A stretch of 64,000 bases of DNA from Nemertoderma westbladi (Eukaryota; Xenacoelomorpha; Nemertodermatida; Nemertodermatidae): the NCBI GenBank assembly GCA_032718475.1, contig JAUCBJ010000121.1, forward strand, positions 23,094 to 87,093, in the 5' to 3' direction. A model generated the notes under the pieces. The model did not search any database, was not told where the DNA came from, and saw only the letters and a list, made by a program, of their open reading frames with translations. A program made the translations under genes and the position numbers. Positions 26,990 to 38,082 of the stretch are shown one piece after another (within the stretch, counting starts at the first letter, position 1; every line of letters begins with the position of its first letter).

Positions 26990-27240
26990 AAGGGTTAAAT
27001 CGGTGGCATGGTATTCACATCTCTTTGGAAGTAGTGGGTACGATTCCGCATGGTACGTCGCTCTTCTTCTTCTTCTCCTCCTCCTTGTCTCGTCTCGTCT
27101 CGTATCTTCTCTTGGATTTGTCATCCGCTCTCTTTCTCATCTTATTTACTATTCTCCTCTTCTCTTCTATTATTATTCTCTTCATTTATTTATTCTCTAT
27201 CTCTATTATTCCTTCCTCTACGATGACTAAAATTTTAAAG
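26990..27240 (+). repeat. tRNA-like SINE head with pyrimidine-rich body (possible)
   Basis: GTGGCATGGTATTC (from about 27002) resembles an A box. GGTACGATTCC, about 43 bases downstream, resembles the B box GGTTCGANTCC. A CT-rich stretch of about 150 bases follows (27060-27215). The spacing suits a tRNA-derived pol III promoter. No second copy lies in the window to confirm a SINE. Confidence 0.4.
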
Positions 27241-28162
27241 ATGTAAACTCTAGTTGAATTATTGGTGAAAAAATTTTAGGTTTACTATAATTTGTAAAAA
27301 TCTGGGCTTTATTTAGCCCAGGGAACAAATTATTATTTCCCCAATCCCCTCACAGAAGAATTGGGAATTGAAAATTGTAGTTTGATGACAAATTATACAA
27401 CACAAGAGTTGCTATCAGGTACTTACCGAGTTATAATTATGTGTGTCGACAGAGTAAGAGTAAGGTTGCTGGACTTGTCAAAGTTGAAAGAAGATTCAAA
27501 TTCTAAAATTAAATATAAAAATAATGTTAGATTTAGATTCGGGAACAAAGTAATTTGGGGAAACTACGGTTTATTTTACTATGCAGTACTTCCAACACTG
27601 AATATACAGTAAAGATTAATTATTGATTATGTACATTACATTACCGATTATGATTCGGGGGCACCCCGTTTATTTACTTACACCCTTCCTTACTTACCGA
27701 TGTGACATGTATTGGCTCAACTGCATGTGGAATATATTATTAATAAATAAATATAATATATTTTCATGTTTCTTCTATCAGAATCTATCAGATCTAAATT
27801 TGTAACATGTCATAAATGGCATATACTACAAAATGATTGATGAAAATAATGAAAATGACAAATAAATATACTAGTACTAATATACTAACTATTGTATTTT
27901 TTAGGATAAATGTTATGAGAATCCGTGCGAGTTCAAATTCGAAAACCACTTATGGAGGATCCTTGCAGTTACAGTGCCGTTAAAAACTGCGTTGAACAAA
28001 CATTAAACTCGGCCCTACAAACTGAAGTTAGGAAATGGACCGAGGTCATATTTGATGGCAATCCCATGTGACTGTCTTTAAGAACACTGGAAGGACAGCC
28101 CGGGTGGTGTGATAAACTATTATTGCGACCCGGATGGGGTCATTACGAACACAATATGTTAA
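27241..28162. other. AT-rich spacer
   Basis: No supported gene. A small perfect hairpin CTGGGCT/AGCCCAG lies at about 27302-27321. Confidence 0.5.
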
Positions 28163-28735
28163 AAACATATAATTCGATTCGGCTATGAGGATAAATATTT
28201 TGCTTTAACCAATAGCTATGTCACTGATAAAGCTTTAGACTATTTTATTTCAGCTAGTGACCATCACAAAGACTTTGAAACAATGGAAGTTGTACTGTAT
28301 GGGACTGCTCGGGAACTTTTAGGTGAATTTGTGAATCACCAAATGAAATCCCACAACTCTGCTAATCGTAATGACTTTAACTCATCAAATCTCACTGAAT
28401 TTTTGTCTCAAGCATGTCAGAGTTATCGGTTCATATTCTTTTTTATTTTTGAAACCTGCTTCAGTATAAAATTATTTCGAATTGGGGTAAGAAAGAATAT
28501 GGCAGTCATGGTGAAATTTTCATCAATTTTTTTTACTATGAGACATCCAACCTATCAGATTATCTCATCATCATATTATCTCACCGAACATCTTCGCTTG
28601 ACAGACAATATTCTGGAACACATCAGACAAACCGAGGCAATGTCACGCACATTGTCTCCTGGGAGGAACCAGGGGGGAGATTACATAATGGAGGAATTTC
28701 ATCACTTAATTAAAGCCATTGAAGGTACGACATGA
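28163..28735 (+). CDS. uncharacterised ORF, possibly transposon-derived
   Basis: The frame is open from 28163 to a TGA at 28735, with an ATG at 28283 giving 150 codons. It is mixed polar and hydrophobic with an aromatic-rich middle (SYRFIFFFIFETCFSIK). It ends in a segment with GGDYIMEEFHHLIKA. That ending weakly recalls the tail of DUF6589-type proteins found beside invertebrate transposons. There is no splice evidence and no neighbouring partner. It could be an exon, a transposon relic or chance. Confidence 0.3.
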   Translation, partial: KHIIRFGYEDKYFALTNSYVTDKALDYFISASDHHKDFETMEVVLYGTARELLGEFVNHQMKSHNSANRNDFNSSNLTEFLSQACQSYRFIFFFIFETCFSIKLFRIGVRKNMAVMVKFSSIFFTMRHPTYQIISSSYYLTEHLRLTDNILEHIRQTEAMSRTLSPGRNQGGDYIMEEFHHLIKAIEGTT

Positions 28736-30880
28736 CCAACTGACATAAATTCGTTGAATATAGTATATGGGTCGGTTGCGAAACAAGTTTATGTGACCTC
28801 TGATATATTGTTAATTTGACCTATTTATATTCTGCTTACCAATTATTGGGCTGATATATTTTTCCTGTTATGAGGTCCTTAATTATTAGAACAAATTATT
28901 TTACATTTTATATTATATTATATTACTTTGACAATGACAATGAACCAATACACAATACAATACACAAACCACTACTGGCGAGGAGCAGAGCCTAGTGTCT
29001 ATTCTAGGTACGTGGGCGGGTCTAATGCCTACGAACTAGACAAAAGGATACCTGTCCTCTAACCGGTATAGCAGATGTACAGTTACAGTAACAGACCAAA
29101 CTCACGGGAAAACAATCCCCGCGCAGCGAATCCTAACTATCGCTGACAGTCCTAAATACCGTAACTTGCCGCGGTGTGATTTATATGGTTTATATACGAG
29201 CTAGGTGGGTTACAGCCCTAGCGTAACAATGCTGATCCCCCTGTCTGAATCAGCCTAAAAGAGGTCGTACCTAAATGTAACAATAACTGATCGCCCTGCA
29301 CGGAATCAGTCTAAAAGGTCAGGCCTAAATGTAACAATAACTGCTGCGCAGAAAACAACAGTTTAATAACGAAAATGAAATACTCCTTTTGCCGTAACTA
29401 AATATCAGATCCTAATTTACGAATACAGATAAATTCTGCCTAAAGTAATATAAAGTGCTCTATAACTAGTAGAAACTCTAAGGGTAAATATGTTTTAGGG
29501 CGTGTGTGTGTGGGTGTGTTACAAATAAAACAATTTTGGTGTATATCTTTCACTAGGTTTTAGTGATTTTCTGACCGAAATGATACCGTGCGCTTGCTAC
29601 TAAAATAAGCTAATCGCGTTTTGTAGAACTTTATACTCACAAATGACGTCAAAGCTCTCTCCTTCTTATCCACAACTCAAATGGGCAACCATGGTGTTAG
29701 AAACTACACCCGTGATCGGCACAAATACCAGATTCTGGTTGTAAGATAAGAAATAGGGGTTAATCGCTACCGTACGTTAGCTGATCTGGTATACAAATTT
29801 GATTCTAGAACTTTGTTGCCGCGGTAGTTAGCAGCAAATACCTATCAGTATGTGGCAAGGCGCGGTAGGATATTAATAAACCTCCCTAGGCCAAGCAGTG
29901 TGCCAGTAGCAGAAATGCTCCTTGCCTGATCAAATAACCAACTTCAGGCAGGGGGGGGGTGTATTAATGTATGCTCTACAGAGCGAACCGGTACCAAACA
30001 GTCAGTACTACAAATCACTAAATTATGGAACGTATGCTGTCCGTACCTAATATGTACTTGCGTACTGACGAACGGCAATAGCTCGCTATACCTGTGAGGT
30101 ATACAGGTAACCCAGGGGTTTGCAGGACTGACAAAGGGGGTTCTGCCTAAAATATAGTTATTTGATCCTAAAATTTGCGGCGTCCAGGACGGCGTCACGC
30201 TTACCCTGATCTATAGGTCTTACGGCGGGCAAGGGCGTCGAACGAAGTCTTACCTTCCTCATAAAGCGGGCGCTGCATGGCGTGTGGAGTATTTCGAAGG
30301 GCGAAGGGGGTGCGCGGTCTAATCTAAAGTGGGCGCTAGCGTGTTGTGGACATCTTTCCCCTGCGTTGCTGACGGCCTAACTGTCTAGGCTGCCATCTTC
30401 CCGATGTTTGGCTGTCCCAAGGTTGGACCAAAAGAAAACATGTTCAGGAGTTTGCAGTATATTTACAGTTTAGCAAAAGATTATCAAACAGATTTAACAA
30501 AGTTTCAACAAGAAACCAAATAACTAATAACAATTTACTAAAGGTACTAGTGAAGGTATATAGGTGATAACCGAAGGCAAACCGGCCCTTTTATACTAAA
30601 TATCGCACATGGAAACCAAAGAGAATTTTCCACAGCTTCACATTTGAGCAATAAAGTGCTTTATGCCCTATGATTGGCCCAGCTCATCGTTCAACGCAAT
30701 CCGGCCCTTACACTAATCTGGGACATGGAATCCTAACAGAATTTTCCATAGCCTCACATTTGAGCAATAAGATATTTATGCCCCATGATTGGCCTGGCTC
30801 ATCGTTCGCTACGTTGTACGCTTCTCATTGGTCCACCAATTTGCACCAAATGAAAATAAATGGCCCCAAAATACAAATTT
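28736..30880. other. spacer with local tandem duplications
   Basis: No supported gene. Two imperfect copies of a unit of about 55 bp (TAACAAT ... CCTAAATG) lie at about 29225-29335. An imperfect duplication of about 115 bp (starting GGCCCTT, containing CACATTTGAGCAATAA) lies at about 30588-30810. G-runs occur at 29951-29959. Confidence 0.5.
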
Positions 30881-30962
30881 CCCGACCGGGATTCAAACTC
30901 GTAACATCTGTAATGTAACCAACGCCTTAACCATCTGACCACTACGCCACGAGTGTACCTAG
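30881..30962 (-). repeat. tRNA-derived SINE head or degenerate tRNA
   Basis: On the minus strand TGGCGTAGTGG (A box; plus 30938-30948) is followed about 40 bases later by GAGTTTGAATCCC (B box; plus 30888-30900). The order GTGGCGTAGTGG ... GGTTAAGGCG ... TTTGAATCCCGG is tRNA-like. The anticodon arm is not convincing, so a SINE head is more likely than a working tRNA. Confidence 0.5.
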
Positions 30963-31089
30963 GGGCTTTATGTGTACAAATATGAATAGGCATATTACAT
31001 TACTGTAACTTAATCAAAATGCGTCGGATTTTCGAAAGTTTTTACGTTAAAGTTAAACTACAAATGCTATCTTATAGTGAAATAATTCA

Positions 31090-32952
31090 TCAATATCTGT
31101 CACAATAATTAGGGTACCGGTATGTTCCTATAACAGTATGTTTATATCTGTCACAGAACTTACTCTTCTTTTCATTGATTACCATATTATGTGACCTACA
31201 GAATTTATCTAAAATATTTAGCTTTTCTATACAACTCTCTCGGTTCTCAGCTAAAATAGCAGTATCGTCCATGAACAGGAGAAGATGCAAGGCTCCTAGG
31301 TATGTGTTAGTAGATGTTAGTGAATCAAACATGGCGACTAGGACATCAATGTAAAGAGTGAATAGAAATAAACTTGATGGCGCTCCTTGACGCAAACCGC
31401 TGTCGACACGAATATCAATTGATCTAAGGTTTAAAAACGTCGTCCTATATATTGCTTTTATTGCGTTAATCATATTAAATCCACAACCGAGAAAAAGTAA
31501 CTTTGATATAAGAGTAGACCTAGAGACTCTATCATAGGCTTTACTGAAGTCGATGAAGATGATGAATAGTTTCTTGTTCTTGGTGTAAGCATAATCGACA
31601 ACCAAGCGTAGAGCGAGTATCTGTTCATAACATGATCTCCCTTTTTGACCGCCCGCTTGAGCTCTTGACTGTTTGTACCATCTCACTAGTCTGTTCGCTA
31701 AAACGTAGTCATAAATCTTTGCTAGAGAGTCCATAATCGTGATTCCACGGTAATTGTTACAGTTAAAACGATCACCTGTTTTATACAAAATACTTAATAA
31801 GCTATATGCCCAAACTGCCGGTAAGCATCCGAATATGAATATCGCATTCAATATAAATGTAATAAATACCACAATATTCACTGGTAGATCCTTCCAAAGA
31901 GGTGATGAAATTCCTAGCGCTGCCTTGTTCGCTTTTATTGAGTTTATCGCCTCGTCCACTTCCTGTGGTTGTATCGGGTCATCCAGGAGTGGTATAACTG
32001 GAGCCTGTGAGGTGTCAATATCGTCTACGGTATCCCCTTGATTATACAGAAGACTCTCAAAATGGTCTTTAAATTCATCGTCGGTGGGTTTGTCGATATC
32101 ATCAGCTTTATCTCCAAGTTTGCCATTCCAATTTATGGCGCGCCAAACAGATTTCGAATCCTTCGTTAGCAACAAGTTTTCCCATCGGTTATTTTCACTA
32201 CAATGATTGGTTAAGGTAACACCAGACCTCATCTTAGAAGAGTTAACTGCGTCTTGAAAAAGTTTTCCCAAAGTATTGACTGCCTCGTTGACATCTCCTA
32301 TGTTTCCATGAACGCAACCGTTTGCTCTTTGATCATGCTCCAAAGCTTCTATAAATTTCGATCTGTCTATCCCTTGTCGAGGTACCCTCACAGTCTTTGA
32401 ACTATAATTGGTTTCCGTGGTATTGCGATTGTACTCATCATAGAATGAGGAACCCATTCGCAGGGAACGCTGTAGAAGCCCGTTCCAGTTTCTATTCCCC
32501 GAAGTTGTCAGTAATATCTCCAAAGGCGCATGATCCGAAGGTTTTGTTAAATCTTGATTTACCTTTAATTCAATATCTTTGTTTACCGACTTACTTGCTA
32601 AACACAGGTCTATCTCACTAATCCACCTTTCTTTTCTTCTGAAAGTAAGGTCACTTGTAGCAGGAGGGACCTTATTGACAATAATGAAATCGGCGTCGTC
32701 ACAGACCCGGTCCACTTCTTGGCCATGCGAATTTTTCGGATGATAAACTCTTGCATTAAGGTCACCAAACACAAGCTGTTTCTCTCTATCTCCTAAGCAA
32801 AGTCCCTGAAGAACCCCCCACAATTTATCATCATAAAATAGCGAATCTTTTGGTTTGATGTAACCGCCGCTAAACTCGTACTGTCCGAGTGAATGAAATC
32901 TTGTTGATATGAATCCAATGAAACTAGTATCAACTGATTCGATGTCGCCCAC
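31090..32952 (-). pseudogene. LINE ORF2: endonuclease (N-terminally damaged) and reverse transcriptase
   Basis: 620 codons on the minus strand. The endonuclease end shows VFGDLNARVYH, WISEIDLCLA and KPSDHAPLEI. The first endonuclease block (LLKILSWNIGGVREK) is visible upstream at about 33090 in the minus strand, beyond a (G)n run. The 'ETHL' block is missing. RT motifs: NNYRGITIMDSLAKIYDYVL, IFIDFSKAYDRVSR, GLRQGAPSSLFLF and the active site LLLFMDDTAIL (FMDD in place of FADD/YADD). The C-terminal domain is short. A damaged copy. Confidence 0.8.
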
Positions 32953-32981
32953 TAAATAGTTTTCTATTAAAAGCGCTACGC

Positions 32982-33000
32982 CCCCCCCCCCCCCCCCCCC
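32982..33000. repeat. poly-C tract (poly-G on the LINE strand)
   Basis: About 19-20 C in a row, where the LINE strand would encode a Gly-rich GGGVALLI stretch. The tract coincides with the missing endonuclease block. It may be an expanded homopolymer or a mis-assembled gap. Confidence 0.8.
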
Positions 33001-33317
33001 TTCTCTGAAAATTTCTGTAAATAATTAAGACAGTTGGAGTTTAGTAATTTTTCCCTTACACCTCCTATATTCCAAGAAAGAATTTTCAACAAGTTATTAG
33101 GCTTACTATTATCATCATTCCCATCACCATAAATACTAGTAGAACTGTATTGACTGTTGTCGGGCCTGTACTATTGAAAGAACTTTGGCTGATAACGGTC
33201 AATAATCATACCATCCCGATACACGATACTGGCTCTGTAGTCGTAAACAATGCGACATCCTTGGTTTTCAGGTTTCTCCTTCTCTTTGTTTTCTACTTCA
33301 TGCAACCTTGCTCTCTC

Positions 33318-34034
33318 TCATCGTACCGCCGGGTGTATATCCTTCTTTATAAATACCTTACAATAGTCATTATTTTCTTTCAACTTCTTGGCGTTCTCTA
33401 ACACAATATCCCTTTTCTCTTTCTTCTTGAATGTGAGTAAGATAGGCCGCGCTCTCATGGCCGTGTTGCTGTTGCCCTGTGTTTGCTCATTTCTAGTTTT
33501 TCCTAATCGCCTGTATTCTACATCTTCCATTGCTCCTCCTCAATTTCCGGTGTTCTCATCGTCGATGTTCAACTCTACATTTATTTCATTAAAAATTTTA
33601 GACAACTTTTCACTGTCATTGTCATTTGTTTCGCCAGCCTGTTCTGGTAAACCTAAGACTACTAAGTTTTTAGCTCTTTTATCGGTATCTATCGATTCTA
33701 AGAAATGTTGTTGATTGCGAATAATGCTGTAACACATATCTAACTCCTTTCGCACCCCACCTATTTCTCGATCGAACTTATCATCGAAATACCCTTTTAG
33801 TTTTTGGATTTCTTTGATCATGTCCCTATTATCGTTATGGTCATCGTTACTTGCGGTTGGTACCGATACCGGTACCTCGTCTATTAGGTTCCGTAGAATG
33901 TTCCGCATCTCATCATTTTTAAAACTGCTTATTCTCGATCTGCTCATACCTCTCAACTCGGCGAATGTACTAGGGATCGGTACAGCCATGGTTGCAAACT
34001 CAAAGTCCAAATCGGTAATAAACACAGTAAACAC
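33318..34034 (-). pseudogene. LINE ORF1: coiled coil and RRM-like domain, one in-frame TGA
   Basis: Minus strand. 34034-33540 encodes 164 codons with a heptad-like region (MIKEIQKLKGYFDDKFDREI) and NLVVLGLPE. After one TGA (33540-33542) the same frame continues 33530-33318 with EYRRLGKTR, RPILLTFKKKEKRDIVL and FIKKDIHPAVR. That series is characteristic of the RRM and C-terminal parts of L1-type ORF1 nucleic-acid chaperones. Except for the stop it is well preserved. Confidence 0.75.
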
Positions 34035-34104
34035 ACTACAGTACTGTCTGACAGTTCTACTATATCAAATATCATTCATATTCTCATTCATCTCATTCTC
34101 ATTC

Positions 34105-34437
34105 ATATAATGTACAGTATATAGGTGGAGGGTGGGTTTAGATACATGCTGTAATGTATATGGTTGGAGGGTGGATTTATAGATAATGCAGTAATGTACA
34201 GTATATAGGTGGAGGGTGGGTTTAGATACATGCAGTATGCAGTAGTCTATATAGGTCGAGGGTGGGTTTAGATAATGCAGTAATAATATACAGTATATGG
34301 GTGGAGGGTGGGTTTAGATATATGCAAGTTGCAGTAGTCTATATGGGTGGAGGGTGGGTTTAGATATATGCAGGTTGCAGTAGTCTATATGGGTCGAGGG
34401 TGGGTTTAGATAATGCAGTAATATACAGTATATGGGT
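34105..34437. repeat. minisatellite, about six units of GGTGGAGGGTGGGTTTAGATA type
   Basis: The core GGTGGAGGGTGGGTTTAGATA recurs with spacers made of ATGCAGTAAT, TACAGTATAT and TAGTCTATAT. Unit length is about 50-60 bases and variable. Not coding. Confidence 0.85.
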
Positions 34438-34680
34438 TACAAGGCGTTCAGATAAGTACCACAAGTAGTTTTCCGACTTACTGCGAGCAGCACCAACTAG
34501 TGAGCTGAAGTTGACTGGCCACTGTAGCCTCTCTCTTGAAAAACATCTTCATTAAATCGAGGTCGTTCTGAGTGGCATCCTGTACAGAGGTAGAAGTCAG
34601 GCTAGGCTGGTGATTGAATCAAGCTGATCAGTTGTATAAACATTCTGGATTTCAGATCGTAAAAAGGCATCTTAACAAGG
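34438..34680. other. unassigned spacer
   Basis: About 240 bases with no gene or repeat that I recognise. Confidence 0.5.
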
Positions 34681-34914
34681 CATTGTGTCATTGTGTCAAG
34701 TACAATGCACACATCTCCAACCAGACACTATATAACATTGGAGGTGTCTCATTGGTTCCCCCAAGCTTGACACTAGAACAAAATCACCTCCGCTTTGCAG
34801 GACATTGCTTTCGCCGTGAGGACCAGCCAGTGCATAATCTTGTACTTTGGCAGCCTCATGGAGTGAATAAGCATGGTGGACAGCCCATGACTTTCTTGAG
34901 ACGCATATTAAAGG
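34681..34914 (+). mobile_element. RTE-like LINE fragment (C-terminal coding part, no tail)
   Basis: Nearly identical to 26335-26570 (CVKYNAHISNQTLYNIG ... MTFLRRILKD). It is cut on both sides and fused directly to BEL/Pao sequence at 34915. Confidence 0.85.
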
Positions 34915-36307
34915 ACTACGATTTCTGTGGTGGCCTGAAGTAGACCTCAACCAGAAACCGGTGGAGTACTGGATGACCATCCAGGCTTTTGGGATCATCT
35001 CGAGCCCTTCAAACGCCTGCTCAGTAGTGCGTACCACTGCTGATGACAACCGGGATGCCTTCTCCAAAGAGGTTATCGACAACATCAAATGGGATATATA
35101 CATGGACGACAATTTAAAGTCCCTCCCATCGGTGGAAGAAGCCATTGATGTCGCCAAAGGAACGGTAGAGTGCTTGAAAAGAGGTGGATTTCGATTAACT
35201 AAATTCACCAGTAACTCCCGTGAGTTTCTGGAATCGATCCCGGTAGAAGACCGAGGAGTTAAAGATCTAGACCTAATCAAGGACGATCTTCCAGAAACCA
35301 AGACGCTTGGTTTGAAATGGGACACAGAGAGAGATATCCTGTTTTTCCAGCTAAAACAGCCAGTTCGGACTAAACGGATTTGTCGAAGTATCCTGAGCAC
35401 TTATTTCGATCCATTGGGATTTATTAGCCCAGTTATATTTATTGCTCGGAGTTTAGTACAACAAATGTGGCTTGAAAACCACTCATGGGACGATCCACTT
35501 AAGGGAGAACTATTAAAGAAGTGGATGAAATGGGAAGATTCTCTACCATCCATCGAGAACTTTATAATTTCCCGTTCCTATTTTGGTCATGTTCTCCCCA
35601 CGTATTCCTATCAACTCCATGTGTTTGGAGACGCCAGCGATATGGGAATAGGTATAGTAGCCTACCTGAGAGTTGAAACTCCGGATGGAATCAAGGTCGC
35701 CTTGGTTACCTCTAAGGCATTGATAAACAACAAGTTGAAAGTTCCTCGAGCGGAGTTAAAAGCGGCTCTATACGCTGTCTATACGCTGAAAACTGTCTAT
35801 TGGACCGATGCTTTACTCGTGTTGGAGTATATCACCAATGAAGTCTGTCAGTTCAGCGTCTTCGTTACCAACAGAGTAGCCATTATACTTAGTCGCACGA
35901 AGATAGATCAATGGAGACATTGCCCCGGAACGATTAATCCAGCCGACATCGCCTCCAGAGGAGCAACTCCACAGGAACTGATAGATACTCCAGACTGGTT
36001 AGGTGGACCCGACTTCCTAAGCAAAGAAGAGGATGAATGGCCTCCTCATCTTACTATGGCGGAGATTAGACAAGCCAAGGGAGTGGAGAAAGTCAAACCT
36101 AAAACCCGGGCAAGTAAATCGAAGTTATTTAAACCCGTGATAGATCTGTCTGTATTACACACTTCCAGGGACGACACTTTGGATCCAAAACCCCCAGCCA
36201 CTAATAAGTCTGTTGTGGAAATTAGAGAGAGAGATTGGAAATCTGAGACACCAGACGTCTCGCAAGGACTCTCATCTCTCCTGCAGAGAGCAATAATAAT
36301 GATATGA
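34915..36307 (+). pseudogene. BEL/Pao Pol fragment: RT C-terminus and RNase H
   Basis: The frame opens at the junction (RFLWWPEVDLNQKPVEYWM) and runs about 460 codons. RT shows WDIYMDDNLKS, where YMDD takes the place of the YVDD typical here. After KTLGLKWD and TYFDPLGFISPV comes RNase H (HVFGDASDMGIGI, KVPRAELKAALYAVYTLK, VYWTDALLVLEYI). A short internal deletion seems to lie within RNase H, before VYWTD. It ends HCPGTINPADIASRG and FLSKEEDEWP without integrase. It is a different, more classic Pao-like lineage than the element at 638-11822. Confidence 0.85.
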
Positions 36308-36338
36308 AATAATAATATGAAATAGTAAATCATTACAC

Positions 36339-36978
36339 TTATCTCGGAATAGTACTACAACCAACCCTTTCATTCACTCGACACATAATTAACACCACAT
36401 GCAAATCGTTTAAAGTGATCCATTCTATCAAACAACCCAGCCTTTTATCTCTCAACACAGCAATCAAGTTATTTACAATCAAAATCGAACCAATCATCAG
36501 TTATGGGCTCACTGTTATATGGGAATTTCTGAAATCAAAGGACTTTGAGAACCTGGACAAGATTAAGTCATCGTACCTTAAAAGAGTTCTGTCAGTACAC
36601 AAATCTGCTCAGAACAGGCTTGTCCTGGCGCTGAGTGGAAGCAAGAACCTGCGTATGGATCTGCAACAAAAACTCAATCTCCTCAAAACTCAATACAAAA
36701 CTGGGGTCAATTCGAAGAACAACAAAATAATTCCAGAATTCTGGCGTTCTCCCGGATTTACAAACCCAAAATGGAGAACCTCAAACTATAAAAACCGGCA
36801 CATCATCACACGGGTGTCTATACATGGGTTTCATCACCTAATTTGTAAAAACCCCGCGTTTCACGAGACTGCAGATGAATGTGTCTGCCGATTGTGGGAC
36901 GCCAGAGCCAGCCGATACCACATTTTAAATTGTCACAAGAATGATGCACCCCTTGTGAACTGGGCAAATACAAAATGA
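36339..36978 (+). pseudogene. LINE reverse transcriptase C-terminal fragment
   Basis: It begins in the post-catalytic YLGI-type motif (about 36339) and continues TIKIEPIISYGLTVIWEFL, then KRVLSVHKSAQNRLVLALSG. It ends with a Cys/His cluster (CVCRLWDARASRYHILNC). Such clusters follow the RT in several LINE clades. It is preceded by BEL/Pao sequence, so the 5' part is lost. Its 3' UTR probably runs to about 37140. Confidence 0.7.
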
Positions 36979-38082
36979 GCCCATGTAAATGGAAGAACTG
37001 CATTTTATTTTATTTTGTATATATTTTATAATAATTTGTATAGTTGTGTGTGTTATTGATGTAATTTTAGCCTAATTTCTCGTTCCTACTGTAGAAGTGC
37101 CATCCTTTTGGCTTAATTAATAATAATATTAAAAAAAATAAAACAAAAAATAACCAACAGGTCATAAAACATTGTTGCACGGGTGTAGCCTACATGTATT
37201 TTACACATTTTTGTATGGTATTGTTAAATAATTTATAATAGTTTTTGAGTTATTAAAAAAAATCAAGTCTCCCCTAAAGTCAAGTCTCCCTCACTCACCC
37301 TACTCCTATCTCAGTAATTCAACTGGTTCTCATTTGATTGAAGCCAGTTAAGGAAAGGCTGAGTGGATCCAGGCGGGGCTCGAACATACAACCAAGGGAT
37401 CAACCAACAGTCGTCCTAACCTGCCTTTTTTTTATAAAAGGTTTAGGTACATAGTGTATCTAAACCTACTGTGTATACTATATTAAACACCTAAAACATG
37501 GTGTAGACCTACAAATTATCACATCCTACAGCACATAGTGCTCGGAATAGACACAAAAAACCAAGTCAAGTCTCTCATTTAATGAATTCCGTGAACTATA
37601 GTTCCAATGTAAGTAACCCCCTGCTGGTGTGTTACTGTGTTTCATAATGTTCCTTATGTATAACAGTTTAAGTAATCAATAACACTTTGTTCACTAAAGC
37701 TGGATAATAATTGTGCTGCATGACGATTGTGCTCGACCTTTGCTTGAGTTTCTTATCATGGCTGCTCAGTGTGATACCAAACTTATTAATAAAGTAGTAA
37801 TGTAGTACCCAACATTGTTAAAAATATAACGCTCTCGCTTTATTAATTAATTTAGATGAATCACAACTTTTTTATTTTGTTATACAATTGTTTTTATGTG
37901 TATAATTTCATGGTTAAATTTTCCGAATAATTACACTGTAAGTTAGCAGTCAGTCAGTCAATTACGCAGTGTTCTTGCGCAGAACACTTGTTGATATGGC
38001 CTCTTCATATTAAATGCATTATTCAATCATTATTTAATAATTATAAAATTAAATTATCTATGTAACATTTTCCCTTATAGCA
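36979..38082. other. AT-rich spacer with a possible tRNA-like block
   Basis: No gene. On the minus strand of about 37364-37430 a GTTCGAGCCCCG string resembles a B box preceded by tRNA-like sequence. The A box is unclear. Simple A-runs and TA-rich sequence otherwise. Confidence 0.4.

Larger units (their letters stand above)
31090..34034 (-). mobile_element. LINE with RRM-type ORF1 and EN/RT ORF2
   Basis: Minus strand. ORF1 is 34034-33318 (one stop) and ORF2 is about 33100-31090. Between them lie frame-broken bases and a (G)n tract. ORF1 has a coiled coil and an RRM-like part of the kind in L1-type ORF1 proteins. ORF2 has endonuclease and RT. The clade is left open. The 3' end near 31090 shows no obvious poly-A tail. 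Confidence 0.75.

Noticed and set aside
27025-27246. Overlapping Ser/Leu-rich plus-strand ORFs
   Set aside because: Translation of a pyrimidine-rich tract following a tRNA-like head; no conserved motif.
30888-30950. Functional tRNA gene on the minus strand
   Set aside because: A and B boxes are present but the acceptor and anticodon stems do not pair convincingly; kept as a SINE head.
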